The position numbers and the translations under genes are program-made. DNA of 64,000 nucleotides from Sporobacter sp963675425 (GTDB lineage: Bacteria > Bacillota > Clostridia > Oscillospirales > Oscillospiraceae). This document shows positions 50,316 through 59,929 of the stretch, one piece after another. Position 1 is the stretch's first letter. Every line of letters starts with the position of its first letter. The stretch is taken from the NCBI GenBank assembly GCA_963675425.1, contig OY776214.1, positions 4,402,001 to 4,466,000 on the forward strand, given 5' to 3'. The notes under the pieces were generated by a model that was given only the letters and a program-made list of their open reading frames with translations, ran no database searches and was not told where the DNA came from.

Positions 50316-50870
50316 ATGAAAGAAGTAATCGTATTCAACGGAAGCCCGCGCATGGACGGAAACATCGCAACACTTCTCGGCGCCGTTACAAAAGGCGCCG
50401 GGGACCACGGCGCCGAGGTCAAGACCTACACCTTATTTAAAATGAAATTTATGGCCTGCCAAAGCTGCTTTTACTGCCGCCTACATGACGACTGTGCCAT
50501 AAACGACGAGCTTCACGAAGCCCTCGATAAGATTAAAACGGCCGATGCCGTCGTCATAGGCTCACCCCTATATATGATGCAGATGACAGGGCCGGTTAAA
50601 AATCTCTATGACAGGCTGTTCCCCCTGATTGATACGGCAGGCCGCCCGAGGTTCGGCCAAAAGAAAATACTGACCGTCTATTCTCAGGGCCTGGACGACC
50701 CTCGCGCCTTCGAATCCTATTTCGAATACACGGCTGCGCTGTATCCCTCGCTGGGCTTTGAGTGGTCCGGAAATATCGTGTGCACGAACGGCAACGACCC
50801 CGAGAGCGCCCTACGCAGCAAGGACCTCATGGTCCGCGCCTATGAAGCCGGCAAAACCCTGGCTCTTTAG
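50316..50870 (+). CDS. Flavodoxin-fold NAD(P)H-dependent FMN reductase
   Basis: 184 residues. Phe-Asn-Gly-Ser-Pro-Arg at the start binds the FMN phosphate; Cys-Gln-Ser-Cys-Phe-Tyr-Cys follows near residue 45; Ile-Gly-Ser-Pro-Leu-Tyr-Met-Met-Gln is the flavin loop. Typical of small NADPH-dependent FMN reductase/iron-sulfur flavoproteins; the Cys trio could hold a cluster, although the full four-Cys motif is incomplete apart from a nearby Cys. Last gene downstream of the transhydroxylase, perhaps cotranscribed. Confidence 0.8.
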   Translation: MKEVIVFNGSPRMDGNIATLLGAVTKGAGDHGAEVKTYTLFKMKFMACQSCFYCRLHDDCAINDELHEALDKIKTADAVVIGSPLYMMQMTGPVKNLYDRLFPLIDTAGRPRFGQKKILTVYSQGLDDPRAFESYFEYTAALYPSLGFEWSGNIVCTNGNDPESALRSKDLMVRAYEAGKTLAL

Positions 50871-50910
50871 TATAGCTGGACAAGGTGATACCGGTGATCA
50901 TCGCCGCTCA

Positions 50911-51010
50911 GACTGTTGAAAAAGCCGCTCACGCGGCTTTTTCAACAAAATTGAGTTCTCGCCCTGGGGGGGCTCGCATTGCTACGTGCGCTAAAGCGCT
51001 GATCAGTCCG
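50911..51010. repeat. Dispersed hairpin repeat, copy with flank
   Basis: Hairpin 50914-50947 (TGTTGAAAAAGCCG with its complement) followed by a stretch similar to that after the 7262 copy (AGTTCTC... then GGCTCGCA). Compared with the first copy the outer stem pair is changed on both sides (C-G to T-A), keeping the pairing. It also serves as a terminator between the flavodoxin-fold gene and the converging FtsA-like gene. Confidence 0.6.
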
Positions 51011-51023
51011 AGAGGATGGCAAA

Positions 51024-53024
51024 TCAGCTTTTAAAGAAAATATCCACCTGATCACCAGATGTTAATTCGTGAAGAAAGGGTTTTTCATCGCCGTTCACAA
51101 GAAGAGCAATTTTTCCGGTCGGATGCTCTGTATCAATGCCGGACTGTTCCACCAAATCCATCAGATAATACGGAGAACCGTCTGGTTTTTCAGAAAGTAA
51201 AAGGCGTTTATTATTCAGTATAAACTCAATGTTTTTAGGCTGGTCAGCGGCACCTGCCGACTCCCGAGGGTTCAGCGGCGGCTCCGGTTCGGTGTTCGCC
51301 GAAGATTTAGCCGTATTTTTTACAGCTGACTCAGCTTGTTTTTTTTTAGGGGAAGAGTTACGGGGAGCTTCATTGGATGTTTCCGTGATGTTTAACGGGT
51401 AGTCTTCACCCGGCGCTGTTGTACCCGATTGCATGATAATGACGTCGCCGCGTTTCAGCCTGGTATTCACAGAAACGTTTTTACCGTTGACGGTAGCCGG
51501 CTGGTCCGGGTTGTCCGCCATCAAATCCTTAAGGCGTGGCGCGGCGGGCCGGCCCTGGGTTGCCGGGATAAATTCAATACTGTCTCCCGTATGGACAAAC
51601 TCAGAAATTTTTGCCTCCCGGCCATTCAAACGCAGCACGGCCGGTTCACCGGGAGCGCCATAAAACACCGTCTGTTCTCCGTTGAGCTGTACAACCAGCT
51701 TCTGACCCGTACGGGGTAAAAGCTGCTGATACGTAAAGCCATTCATCATCAGAATATCCAAAATCGTCATCGTGTTGCTGCGGAAAAGCTTGGCGCGGCT
51801 GCCGTTTAGCGTAACGTGAAAGCTTTCGGTAATAAGATTAAGCCCCGCGGAAATAGCAATACCTAATGGCGTGGCATACTCCGGATCGTTAAGATCATAA
51901 TCCTCCGATTCGGCATATGTATAAAAGTTATTACCCGCGATAGCAACACGGTTTATATCCATGTTCATGCTTTTGGCTATCCCGTCGCGTAAGCCTTCCA
52001 GTTTGCTGCCGCCACCGGCCAGAAAAACGGCTGAGGCCGGGCCGCCGTTGACCTCACAAATATTCTTGGATATTTCCTGGCACAGATTAGCCGCGGAATC
52101 CTTAATACAGTCGAGCATATCTTCCTGGGTAATATTCTGCTCAACACCAAGAATGTCGGTAAAGAGGACGGATTTTTGATGACCAAGCTGCGTTTTGATC
52201 CATTCCGCGGTGTTGAAATCCAGAAGATACTTCTTCATCAGCGCCTCAGTAATTTCATCTCCCGCTACAGTAACCATGGTATATCCCACAACGCCGCCAT
52301 CTCTCGTTACGGCAATATCTGAAGTTCCCGCGCCGATATCCACCAGCGCCAGATTGAGGAGACGCAGGTTTTTCGGAATAACCGCATTGATGGCAGCAAT
52401 AGGCTCCAGGGTCAGGCTGCTGACCTCGAGATTGATTCTTTGCATGGTCGTATACAGGCTTTCTACGACCTCGCTGGGAAGAAAGGTTGCAATGACATCC
52501 GCTTTTATTTGCCGGGCTTGATGGCCTAACAAGTTGGTGATAGGATAGTTATCCACGTAATATTGGACCGTCGTGTGCCCAACCAGCAAAAATTGTTGAT
52601 GGCTTTCTGTTTCCTGGCCACAGGCGAAAGCTGTCTCTGCCTCTCCAATGGCCCCCGCCTCCAGACGGCAGACGGTTTCCTCATCCAGCCGCTGCAGCTG
52701 CGGAAATTCAATCTCGAAAGAGGCGCGCTGGGTTCTGAGCGCGCGCCCTGCCGCAGCCACACATACGCGCTTAAGCTTACAGCCCAGCTTTTCCTCCAGG
52801 CGATGTTTGACGACACCGGCAACCTTGGCTACCTGTTCAATATCTTCGATCTGGCCGTCGATCATGGATCTTTGCGCATGTTCCTCTTTTTCCATGGCAA
52901 TAATCCGTAGTTTTTCACCTTGGACAGTACCCACAATGCCAATAATGCTGCGGGTGCCGATATCAAGCGTAAATATCATATCTTTTGGCTGTGCTTTCAT
53001 CTTTTTAGGGGATGAAACAGGCAT
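51024..53024 (-). CDS. FtsA-like actin-fold protein with extended C-terminus
   Basis: 666 residues. Residues ~15-380 form an FtsA/PilM-type actin-fold ATPase: Thr-Leu-Asp-Ile-Gly-Thr-Arg-Ser at the phosphate-1 loop, Val-Asp-Ile-Gly-Ala-Gly-Thr-Ser-Asp-Ile-Ala at phosphate-2, and Phe-Leu-Ala-Gly-Gly-Gly-Ser-Lys-Leu as the adenosine loop. The C-terminal ~280 residues hold ubiquitin-like or SLBB-like beta domains and a Lys/Ser/Pro-rich linker. Such long FtsA-domain proteins occur widely in Clostridia beside, or instead of, classical FtsA; the role in division or envelope assembly is unproven. AAGGAG precedes the ATG. Single gene. Confidence 0.8.
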   Translation of the reverse strand: MPVSSPKKMKAQPKDMIFTLDIGTRSIIGIVGTVQGEKLRIIAMEKEEHAQRSMIDGQIEDIEQVAKVAGVVKHRLEEKLGCKLKRVCVAAAGRALRTQRASFEIEFPQLQRLDEETVCRLEAGAIGEAETAFACGQETESHQQFLLVGHTTVQYYVDNYPITNLLGHQARQIKADVIATFLPSEVVESLYTTMQRINLEVSSLTLEPIAAINAVIPKNLRLLNLALVDIGAGTSDIAVTRDGGVVGYTMVTVAGDEITEALMKKYLLDFNTAEWIKTQLGHQKSVLFTDILGVEQNITQEDMLDCIKDSAANLCQEISKNICEVNGGPASAVFLAGGGSKLEGLRDGIAKSMNMDINRVAIAGNNFYTYAESEDYDLNDPEYATPLGIAISAGLNLITESFHVTLNGSRAKLFRSNTMTILDILMMNGFTYQQLLPRTGQKLVVQLNGEQTVFYGAPGEPAVLRLNGREAKISEFVHTGDSIEFIPATQGRPAAPRLKDLMADNPDQPATVNGKNVSVNTRLKRGDVIIMQSGTTAPGEDYPLNITETSNEAPRNSSPKKKQAESAVKNTAKSSANTEPEPPLNPRESAGAADQPKNIEFILNNKRLLLSEKPDGSPYYLMDLVEQSGIDTEHPTGKIALLVNGDEKPFLHELTSGDQVDIFFKS

Positions 53025-53141
53025 TTGCTGTACTCCTTTATTGCTATGGTATTTATTTCTGTTTGGGTTATTTTATTACAAAAGCACGGAATATGTAAAC
53101 AACTATTTCTCTACATTCCAATAAAATAACTAAAAATGTGA

Positions 53142-53159
53142 TAGGCCGGTGCCGGCCTA
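53142..53159. promoter_or_regulatory. Perfect 18-bp palindrome upstream of kinase
   Basis: TAGGCCGGTGCCGGCCTA lies about 100 bases before the kinase start, in the divergent gap with the FtsA-like gene. It could be an operator or a short hairpin. Confidence 0.3.
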
Positions 53160-53260
53160 GGATATAAACTGAGCGGACTCACGGCAGTCTTGTGTTTTAT
53201 ACGGGCGCGGTTTACTATGGTCCTACAATAACAAAGCCAGACTATAAGCGTAGGTGTTAT

Positions 53261-54577
53261 ATGAAGCAGTTCTTTCGGTTTATGATCAACACATTTTTCA
53301 GCAGTAGGCTTGATTTGCGTGTGCGGCTATTCAACATGCTGGCAATGGCGGGGGTTTTAGTCAGCCTCGTGTTTACCGGCTTTCACATTGTGGCGAAAAG
53401 CCCAATAAATGTGGCTTTTTGCTTGGCCGGCGCCGCGCTGGCGGGCGCGCTGCTTGTTTACGCGACCCGTACGAAGAATTATCAGCGTGCGTACATAATA
53501 ACAGTGATAGCGGTTTTTCTCATCCTTTTTCCCACTATGTTTTTTTCCGTCGGCGGCTACAAATACGGTATGACATCTTTTTTCATTTTCGCCGTAGCTT
53601 TTACTGTTTTTATGCTGGAGGGCAAAAAATCGCTGCTTCTGGCCGGCGTTGAATTGCTTGTTTATAGCGCTTTATGCGCCTTTGCCTACATATATCCGGA
53701 AAGAATTAATTACTATACTGAAAATCCCGATCCATTCTGGGGTATTTTGATCTGCTTTTTTTCGTCAAGTGTAGCCGTTGGTATTGCCATATTCCTGCAC
53801 CTAAAGCTTTATAACGAGCAGCAACGAGAGCTGGAAGCCGCCAGGCAGAAGCTCTCTGAGGAAAACGCCATGCTGGAGCGCGTCAATCAATTGAAGACCG
53901 AGTTTTTAGGCAACGTCTCCCACGAGCTTAAAACGCCGCTCACAGTGATGTCCGGTTACGCGCAGACGACAAAACAGCTTGCAGAGCGGTCTGCCGAGCT
54001 GGACGGCGGCGAGGTGAAGCGCCGGATGAAGCTCATTTCTTCAGAGGCGGAGAGGCTGTCCCTGATGGTGGGGCAGATTCTGGACGTCACCCGCATCGAA
54101 GAAGGGCGCATGGCAATGGAAAAGCGCCCCTGTCATGTGGACGAGATTATACACAGCGCTGTTGAAACCCACTATCCCATGCTTAATAAAAACGCGAACC
54201 GGCTGGAGATCCATATTGATCCGGGGCTTCCGGTAATCAGCGCGGACCCCGCGCGGATTTCGCAGGTGATCGTCAACCTGATTTCAAACGCGGTTCGGTT
54301 TACCCGAAGCGGTCTGATTACCGTGTCGGCTAAGCAGGAGCAAACAGATATTGTCGTCTGCGTTGCCGATACAGGCTCGGGTATCAGCCGGGACAGGCTG
54401 CCGCACCTGTTCCAGCGATACAGTCATAACGAAAAAACCGGCGCCGGTCAAAATACCGGCACCGGTCTGGGCCTCTATATTTGCATGCACATTGTGGAGC
54501 AGCACGGGGGTACAATCCGAATCGAAAGCGAGCTTGAAGCGGGAACCTCGGTTTTCTTCACCTTGCCCATACTATAA
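53261..54577 (+). CDS. Membrane sensor histidine kinase
   Basis: 438 residues. Five or six membrane segments in the first ~180; coiled-coil; HisKA with Phe-Leu-Gly-Asn-Val-Ser-His-Glu-Leu-Lys-Thr-Pro-Leu; HATPase with Asn-Leu-Ile-Ser-Asn-Ala, Asp-Thr-Gly-Ser-Gly-Ile and Gly-Thr-Gly-Leu-Gly-Leu. The signal is unknown. The probable partner regulator lies tail to tail, three bases away on the other strand. The ATG at 53261 begins the cytoplasmic Lys/Arg-rich start; a longer frame 23 codons upstream has no site. Confidence 0.88.
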   Translation: MKQFFRFMINTFFSSRLDLRVRLFNMLAMAGVLVSLVFTGFHIVAKSPINVAFCLAGAALAGALLVYATRTKNYQRAYIITVIAVFLILFPTMFFSVGGYKYGMTSFFIFAVAFTVFMLEGKKSLLLAGVELLVYSALCAFAYIYPERINYYTENPDPFWGILICFFSSSVAVGIAIFLHLKLYNEQQRELEAARQKLSEENAMLERVNQLKTEFLGNVSHELKTPLTVMSGYAQTTKQLAERSAELDGGEVKRRMKLISSEAERLSLMVGQILDVTRIEEGRMAMEKRPCHVDEIIHSAVETHYPMLNKNANRLEIHIDPGLPVISADPARISQVIVNLISNAVRFTRSGLITVSAKQEQTDIVVCVADTGSGISRDRLPHLFQRYSHNEKTGAGQNTGTGLGLYICMHIVEQHGGTIRIESELEAGTSVFFTLPIL

Positions 54578-54580
54578 GCG

Positions 54581-55267
54581 TTAGTACCGTACCTTGCTGA
54601 AAATGTATTCGCCTTTTCCGGAGTTGGACAGCTCAAACCAGCCTCCGCCGTCCGCGCCCAGCTTTTTCCGCAAATTCGCTACATGCACAGCCACGGTGTG
54701 GGCCGCACCTGAAGAGCTGCCGCCCCACGCCCGGCGATAGATTTCATTATAGCTGAGCCGCCGTCCGGCGAACATGGCAAAGCAGCCCAAAAGCTGAAGC
54801 TCCTTTTGCGTCAGAGGAATACGCACACCGTCCAAAGACGCTTCTCCCATCAGGAAATCAATGGACAAGGGGAAAAGCTCAATTCTCCCGGCGGTCATGT
54901 CCCCGGTCCTGCGAAGCTGCGCGCCAACCCGGGCGGCCAGTACGGCTAAATCATAGGGCTTGGTAACGTAATCATCCCCGCCCTGTAAAAGTCCCTTCAC
55001 AACGCTCTCATTTTCATCCCTGCATGTCAGGAAGATGATGGGGGCGTTTGTTTTTTGCCTAAGCTCTGCGCAAAATGCGAAGCCCGAGCCGTCCGGCATC
55101 ATCACATCCAGCAATATCAGATCCGGGTTGTGCTCCTCCAGCTGAAACCGCGCCTGCGCGAGGGTTGCCGCTCCCACCACCTCGTAGCCCTTACCCTCAA
55201 AGTATTCCTTGTTGATGGCCAGCACGTCAACCTCGTCCTCTACCATTAAAAGCGTAGCCTGTTTCAT
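54581..55267 (-). CDS. OmpR-family response regulator
   Basis: 228 residues. Receiver with Val-Glu-Asp-Glu-Val-Asp, the phospho-acceptor Asp in Leu-Ile-Leu-Leu-Asp-Val-Met-Met-Pro-Asp, Thr, and Lys in Val-Thr-Lys-Pro-Tyr; C-terminal winged helix with Leu-Thr-Gln-Lys-Glu-Leu-Gln-Leu-Leu and Val-His-Val-Ala-Asn-Leu-Arg-Lys-Lys-Leu. GGAGG precedes the ATG. Convergent with the kinase gene, so the pair is not cotranscribed. Confidence 0.9.
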   Translation of the reverse strand: MKQATLLMVEDEVDVLAINKEYFEGKGYEVVGAATLAQARFQLEEHNPDLILLDVMMPDGSGFAFCAELRQKTNAPIIFLTCRDENESVVKGLLQGGDDYVTKPYDLAVLAARVGAQLRRTGDMTAGRIELFPLSIDFLMGEASLDGVRIPLTQKELQLLGCFAMFAGRRLSYNEIYRRAWGGSSSGAAHTVAVHVANLRKKLGADGGGWFELSNSGKGEYIFSKVRY

Positions 55268-55445
55268 GAAGCTATCCTCCCTGATTCACGCTCAGTTTAC
55301 CATACTTATCCTTAAAATTAAACGCTGAAAAAAATACACGTTTTCAATCAAGAATTCTTGATAATCCACACAAGGGATATTTTTTCTGCTAGGTTTAAAC
55401 TGCTGTAAAATTAAAGCGTGCACAGCGGGAAAGAGAGGGTAGCCT

Positions 55446-55706
55446 TTGCTGCGAATAACACGGGTAGATATTGTTGACGATTGGACACTGGACATCGAGC
55501 TCAGCAACGGGCATGTGATTTTGTTCGATACACGGCGTCTCATGGAAGCGGACCCCACTTTTGATTGCCGGAGAAGCCTGGAGGTTCTTCCGCGCCCGGG
55601 CACCGACGGGCAGAGCATTTTCTGGGAGGACGGTCCCCGGCTTTTGCTGGGCGAGATCATGACCTTACTGAACCAACAGAACGACCAAGACGTATCAGAA
55701 ATCTAA
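55446..55706 (+). CDS. DUF2442 protein
   Basis: 86 residues, TTG start with AGAGGG upstream. Pattern Leu-Arg-Ile-Thr-Arg-Val, Leu-x-Leu-Ser-Asn-Gly, Phe-Asp-Thr, and Trp-Glu-Asp-Gly fits the DUF2442 family of small proteins of unknown function that often occur near toxin-antitoxin or regulatory genes. The next gene starts 14 bases after it. Confidence 0.7.
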   Translation: MLRITRVDIVDDWTLDIELSNGHVILFDTRRLMEADPTFDCRRSLEVLPRPGTDGQSIFWEDGPRLLLGEIMTLLNQQNDQDVSEI

Positions 55707-55720
55707 GGAGGCATAATTTA

Positions 55721-56824
55721 ATGTTAAAAAAGAAAATCATCACCCTGACACTGGCTTTGCTTATGGCCGTTTTGATTCCGGCGGGGGCCGCGTCGGCAGC
55801 CTACATCGGTGATATGCGGAGCAGCGATTGGGCCTATCCGTATGTGTCGTACATGGTAGACAACAATATAATGCCGCTGGAGGACGATGGCAATTTTTAC
55901 GGAGATACGCTGACGACCCGTGGGGAGTTTGTCCTCTATCTCTGGCGGGCAGCTGGCTGCCCTGCGGCCGTTACCACCGGTTCCACAGCCTTTTCCGATG
56001 TGTATACTTCAGACATTTACTATGATGCTGTTGAATGGGCCGTGGGTCATAATATCACTACCGGCACTTCCAAAACCACGTTTGACCCTGACTTAGCGCT
56101 TAATCGTGAGCAGGCCTTCACCTTTCTGTGGCGAGCCCTTCCCTATTTCGGCGTGAGTGCATCCACCGACTGGGAATATACGCTCGAAAATTTCAAAGAC
56201 GTTTCCTATGTGCACGAATGGGCAAGCAAACCCATGAGTGATCTTTATTACCTGGGTATCGTCACCGGCACAGATGACGGCTATTTAATGCCGCTGCAAG
56301 ACGTAGCGCGTTCGGCCACGGCCGCCATTCTCTACAGGACGATGGACCTTGGCGGCAGCCTGAGGACCGAAGCCGACGAGCCGGACAATATGGCGACGCT
56401 TTACCTGCTTGCAGACGGAGCGGAGTACCAGTACGAGCTGGGATATACCGGAAAGCTGACGCCAGATAAGCTCATGGATGGCCTGACAGACCTTACCGGC
56501 CTGAATTTCGCCTACACGCATTTTGACCAAGTGGGCGACGAGCTGCGCGTTCATTGGAGTGACGACGCATCATTTATGCCGTATGCCGATATCGTTTATT
56601 TAAACCCCTACCTGGATATCGACTTATATGATGACGATATGGGCAGTACCATGCAGTTCATGCTTGATTCCGCCTGGAAGACCCTGTCGGTAAATTTAGA
56701 TGCCCCGCGCATTTACTTCAGTGATACCAGTGATGACGGGCTGGACTTCAGCGATTTTATTGCCTGGGCCATTCCCGGCGACGAGTGGTACTCCGGTAAC
56801 TTTTACGATTACTATTCAAATTGA
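55721..56824 (+). CDS. SLH-domain surface protein
   Basis: 367 residues with a Sec signal peptide (cleavage near Ala-Ser-Ala-Ala). Three S-layer homology repeats span residues ~27-200, each with a Phe-x-Asp-Val/Trp-Ala-x-x-Tyr-Val pattern, and anchor the protein to secondary wall polymer. The C-terminal ~150 residues are beta-rich and recall a GerMN-type domain. AAGGAGG lies before the ATG at 55721; the open frame begins 52 codons earlier and is not used. Confidence 0.82.
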   Translation: MLKKKIITLTLALLMAVLIPAGAASAAYIGDMRSSDWAYPYVSYMVDNNIMPLEDDGNFYGDTLTTRGEFVLYLWRAAGCPAAVTTGSTAFSDVYTSDIYYDAVEWAVGHNITTGTSKTTFDPDLALNREQAFTFLWRALPYFGVSASTDWEYTLENFKDVSYVHEWASKPMSDLYYLGIVTGTDDGYLMPLQDVARSATAAILYRTMDLGGSLRTEADEPDNMATLYLLADGAEYQYELGYTGKLTPDKLMDGLTDLTGLNFAYTHFDQVGDELRVHWSDDASFMPYADIVYLNPYLDIDLYDDDMGSTMQFMLDSAWKTLSVNLDAPRIYFSDTSDDGLDFSDFIAWAIPGDEWYSGNFYDYYSN

Positions 56825-56855
56825 GCAGTGCCGGACCGATTAAGGGGGTACAGTA

Positions 56856-57101
56856 TTGACGATACTCGGAATTCTTTCGGGTGCTGCCGGAGTGACGGCC
56901 GGAATTATTCTGGCCAGGCGTTCCCGGCGCAAGGCCTGGCATATCCTCACCGCAGCAGGCGCGTGCGTCCTCGCGGCCAGTCTTGTTTTAATGATCGGCG
57001 CGCTGCTGCTGATCGGTGGTATCCGAAACCAGCCGCCGGATGGCAATGCAGTCTATTACACAGATGCCCTATTGGGCGCAGATTGGAATTTATATCAATA
57101 A
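56856..57101 (+). CDS. Small two-helix membrane protein
   Basis: 81 residues from a TTG start with AAGGGGG seven bases upstream. Two hydrophobic segments (about residues 2-19 and 27-55) separated by a basic loop. Its stop overlaps the ATG of the next lipoprotein gene (TAATG), so the two are coupled. No family recognised. Confidence 0.65.
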   Translation: MTILGILSGAAGVTAGIILARRSRRKAWHILTAAGACVLAASLVLMIGALLLIGGIRNQPPDGNAVYYTDALLGADWNLYQ

Positions 57102-58504
57102 TGAAGAAATTAATAGTATTAATGGCGTTGATGTGTGTTTGCACCCTTCCGCTCGCAGCCTGCGGTTCTGATTACGGTTCTGATTACGATTCTACTTTCG
57201 ATACTAACGAGATTGAATCACTGCCGGATGACCTTGACGATGTGGACAACGAGGATGAAATGCCCGGCGTTTATACGGAACCGCTGACCAACGCAGTTAT
57301 AACATTTTCGGATATGCTGGAATACAAGACTGATAATTACGGCCAGTACGGCACGGGTGTTTTATTTACGGACACAGACGGATACCCCACCTTTTCGCTG
57401 TACATTATGGTCGATGAAATTTATGCCGATAGAATTGACGACGCTTACGAAAAACTGGGATTTAGCTCGGACTTTGACGAGTCTACGCTGCTGGCATATA
57501 CCGGTAACTATCTTAACGTTTTCACCAAATCGGAGTTTTTCGAAAGCACCACCTATACATATGACTGGGTCTGCCTTCTCACCGATGGAAGCGTCCTGCA
57601 CGTTACGCTAACCTCGGAGCAGAGCGATCCGGCAATGCTGGCACAGGCGATCGGTATTGATTTCAACGGTGCTACGGGCGAACTCGGTCTGGCATCCATA
57701 TACGACCGGCCGCCATATGAAGACAGCTCGCCTGTGGCGGGCATATGGAAAAATGCTGAAAACGATTACTGGTTTGATTGCTCAGGCGGTCTTTTATTCT
57801 CCATTTATGACGGCGAAGGGCTCCTGATTGATTGCGGAACATATGACAGCTTCTGGGAAACTCTTAATGGCCAAAACGATCAAAGCTATGGCGTTTGGCA
57901 GGAAGACGGCAGCGTTATAATTGACGGCTTTGACGGTGTTTTTCAGCCGGAACAGACGCTGGATGTAATTCCCGGCGATATACCCGGAGGAATTCCGTGT
58001 GAGGGCACGCCGGCGGAAGGAGCGTCGGGAAAGGTGTCTGAATATCGCGGGGAATGGGAAAACGACACCACATCCTGTAGCCTTGAAATCAACCGCGGCG
58101 GCATTAATATCTATACGGGAAGCAGCTACAGCAGCAACAGCTATACCGTCACTGACGAGGGGGCTTTAGAGCTTTCGGACGGCACGATGATCAGGATTCA
58201 GGATGACGGCGGACTAATAATGGACGGATACAGCGGCGTTTTTTATCGGGCAGGTGAAATGGAGAACGCTTACGCGCCATATCTCGGCCAGTGGTTTAAC
58301 GACGAGACCAGGCAGTCCATCTGGCTTCAGGATGGCGGCGGATACGCCTACTCAAGCGGCGAATCTGGCTTTGGCGCAAGCGTGTGGTCCGTCACAGATA
58401 TCGGCACTCTGAATATCGGCGGCGACGCGGCCTATATAGACGGGGATGGAAACCTTGTTATTGAGGGCCAAGACGGCGTTTTCGTTATGCAGGCAGCGTC
58501 GTAA
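57101..58504 (+). CDS. Lipoprotein with repeated C-terminal modules
   Basis: 467 residues. Lipobox Leu-Ala-Ala-Cys at about residues 18-21, then an acidic linker. The C-terminal half has three repeats, each with Gly-x-Trp-x-x-Asp/Asn, a middle strand, and a close of Asp-Gly/Ile-x-x-Gly-x-x-Gly-Val-Phe. No known family assigned. The start is one base inside the preceding stop, so translation is probably coupled. Confidence 0.75.
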   Translation: MKKLIVLMALMCVCTLPLAACGSDYGSDYDSTFDTNEIESLPDDLDDVDNEDEMPGVYTEPLTNAVITFSDMLEYKTDNYGQYGTGVLFTDTDGYPTFSLYIMVDEIYADRIDDAYEKLGFSSDFDESTLLAYTGNYLNVFTKSEFFESTTYTYDWVCLLTDGSVLHVTLTSEQSDPAMLAQAIGIDFNGATGELGLASIYDRPPYEDSSPVAGIWKNAENDYWFDCSGGLLFSIYDGEGLLIDCGTYDSFWETLNGQNDQSYGVWQEDGSVIIDGFDGVFQPEQTLDVIPGDIPGGIPCEGTPAEGASGKVSEYRGEWENDTTSCSLEINRGGINIYTGSSYSSNSYTVTDEGALELSDGTMIRIQDDGGLIMDGYSGVFYRAGEMENAYAPYLGQWFNDETRQSIWLQDGGGYAYSSGESGFGASVWSVTDIGTLNIGGDAAYIDGDGNLVIEGQDGVFVMQAAS

Positions 58505-58669
58505 CACTTAGGTACAGTAACCCAGCCTGAATACAGTCTTCAGAGAAGCGGACCTTGTTGAATCGGACGATTGCACCGCAGCGGCGTCTTTAAAAACAAA
58601 TCCGGCTTTCTGTAAGAGTTCGAGCATCATAACCTGCAATTTTGTATTTAATAAACGAGGAGTCAAATA

Positions 58670-59929
58670 ATGAAGTTAATCAAATTTTCCAAGAATATAT
58701 TAAGCATCATCCTGGCGCTGAGCCTGGTTTTCATCGCGACGGCCTGCTCGGGACAAACCGGCAATACGTCCCCCTCCGGCGTGCCGGCCTCACCCACGGC
58801 ATCGGATTCGGCCAAGCCGTCCGCTTCAGCGTCCTCCGAAGTAAAGATTGATAACAGCAGTGCCAGAATTACAGCAATGACCCAGGAGTATAGCGGCGAT
58901 AATATTGCCGAGATTCTAATGATCAGCTATGACGGCGACCAGCCGAGCCTGGAACAATACGGCGGAAAAAATCCGGAAATCGAAGCCTTTAATAATGCCA
59001 TCAAGTTTGGCATTCAGCAGACCTACAATGATTTCATGGATACCGCCGATGATGTTTCCTGGATTGAGATACGCTCTTATCCCTTTACCGGCGAGGATTA
59101 TCTGCAAATTGTGACAACCAGCTGCACCTATCCGTCCTACGGCACCGACGGCGATTTATACAGCTACAACTTCGATCTGAAGGAAAACCGGTTTATGTCA
59201 GTGGACGATGTTTTGGAACCGCTGCAGCTTGACAGCGCTCGCGTTGCCGAGGACGTGCGCAGTCTGGTGGAGGATGGCTACGACGACGGCACAACCGTGG
59301 ACGACGTCAATATTGCGGGCTTTTTAATCGTACAAGGTCCGTCAGGCCCCGTCACACAGCTTCTGCTGCAGGTGAACATTGAATATCCCGGCGCTGACAC
59401 CTGGGACTCCTTCTTTGGCTACACACCGGAGCTTGGCGAGTTGACGGCGCTCAACAGCTATTGCCTGTTTGACCCGTACGATATGGATCAGATGGACCCG
59501 CCCCTTGCCTATCAGATGGAACCGGAACAAGATTACCCAGTCTTATCCTTTGACACAACCGGTCTGGAGGTGCTGACGCCGGACTATGAATACTCATATG
59601 ACGGCATGATCTATTTTTCCATTGAGGAGCTTTCTCCGGTGCCCTACGGTGAGGACGCCGTACTGGAGCAGATCGAAAGCCTCGAGCCCTATACAATCAG
59701 TATAACAACGCTGACCGAATCCCCCGAACACAAAAATCTTCTAAACTGGCCGTGCTGGCTTGTTGTTTATGACGAAGGCGAAAACGAGGATGCCCGCCAA
59801 TGTACAGACGTGTATGTACAAACCGATACGGCAGACTTTAGGGTGCACACCAGTGTATCGGCGGATTTCGCGCAGGATTATCACGATGAGATCGGCCGGC
59901 GTCTTGCCACCCTGTACTGGGCTGAATAA
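58670..59929 (+). CDS. Lipoprotein of unknown function
   Basis: 419 residues. Lipobox Ala-Thr-Ala-Cys near residue 26, a Ser/Pro/Ala-rich linker to ~60, then an acidic beta-rich domain with many Asp/Tyr. GAGGAG precedes the ATG. Part of a run of three lipoprotein genes on this strand. No catalytic motif recognised. Confidence 0.78.
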   Translation: MKLIKFSKNILSIILALSLVFIATACSGQTGNTSPSGVPASPTASDSAKPSASASSEVKIDNSSARITAMTQEYSGDNIAEILMISYDGDQPSLEQYGGKNPEIEAFNNAIKFGIQQTYNDFMDTADDVSWIEIRSYPFTGEDYLQIVTTSCTYPSYGTDGDLYSYNFDLKENRFMSVDDVLEPLQLDSARVAEDVRSLVEDGYDDGTTVDDVNIAGFLIVQGPSGPVTQLLLQVNIEYPGADTWDSFFGYTPELGELTALNSYCLFDPYDMDQMDPPLAYQMEPEQDYPVLSFDTTGLEVLTPDYEYSYDGMIYFSIEELSPVPYGEDAVLEQIESLEPYTISITTLTESPEHKNLLNWPCWLVVYDEGENEDARQCTDVYVQTDTADFRVHTSVSADFAQDYHDEIGRRLATLYWAE

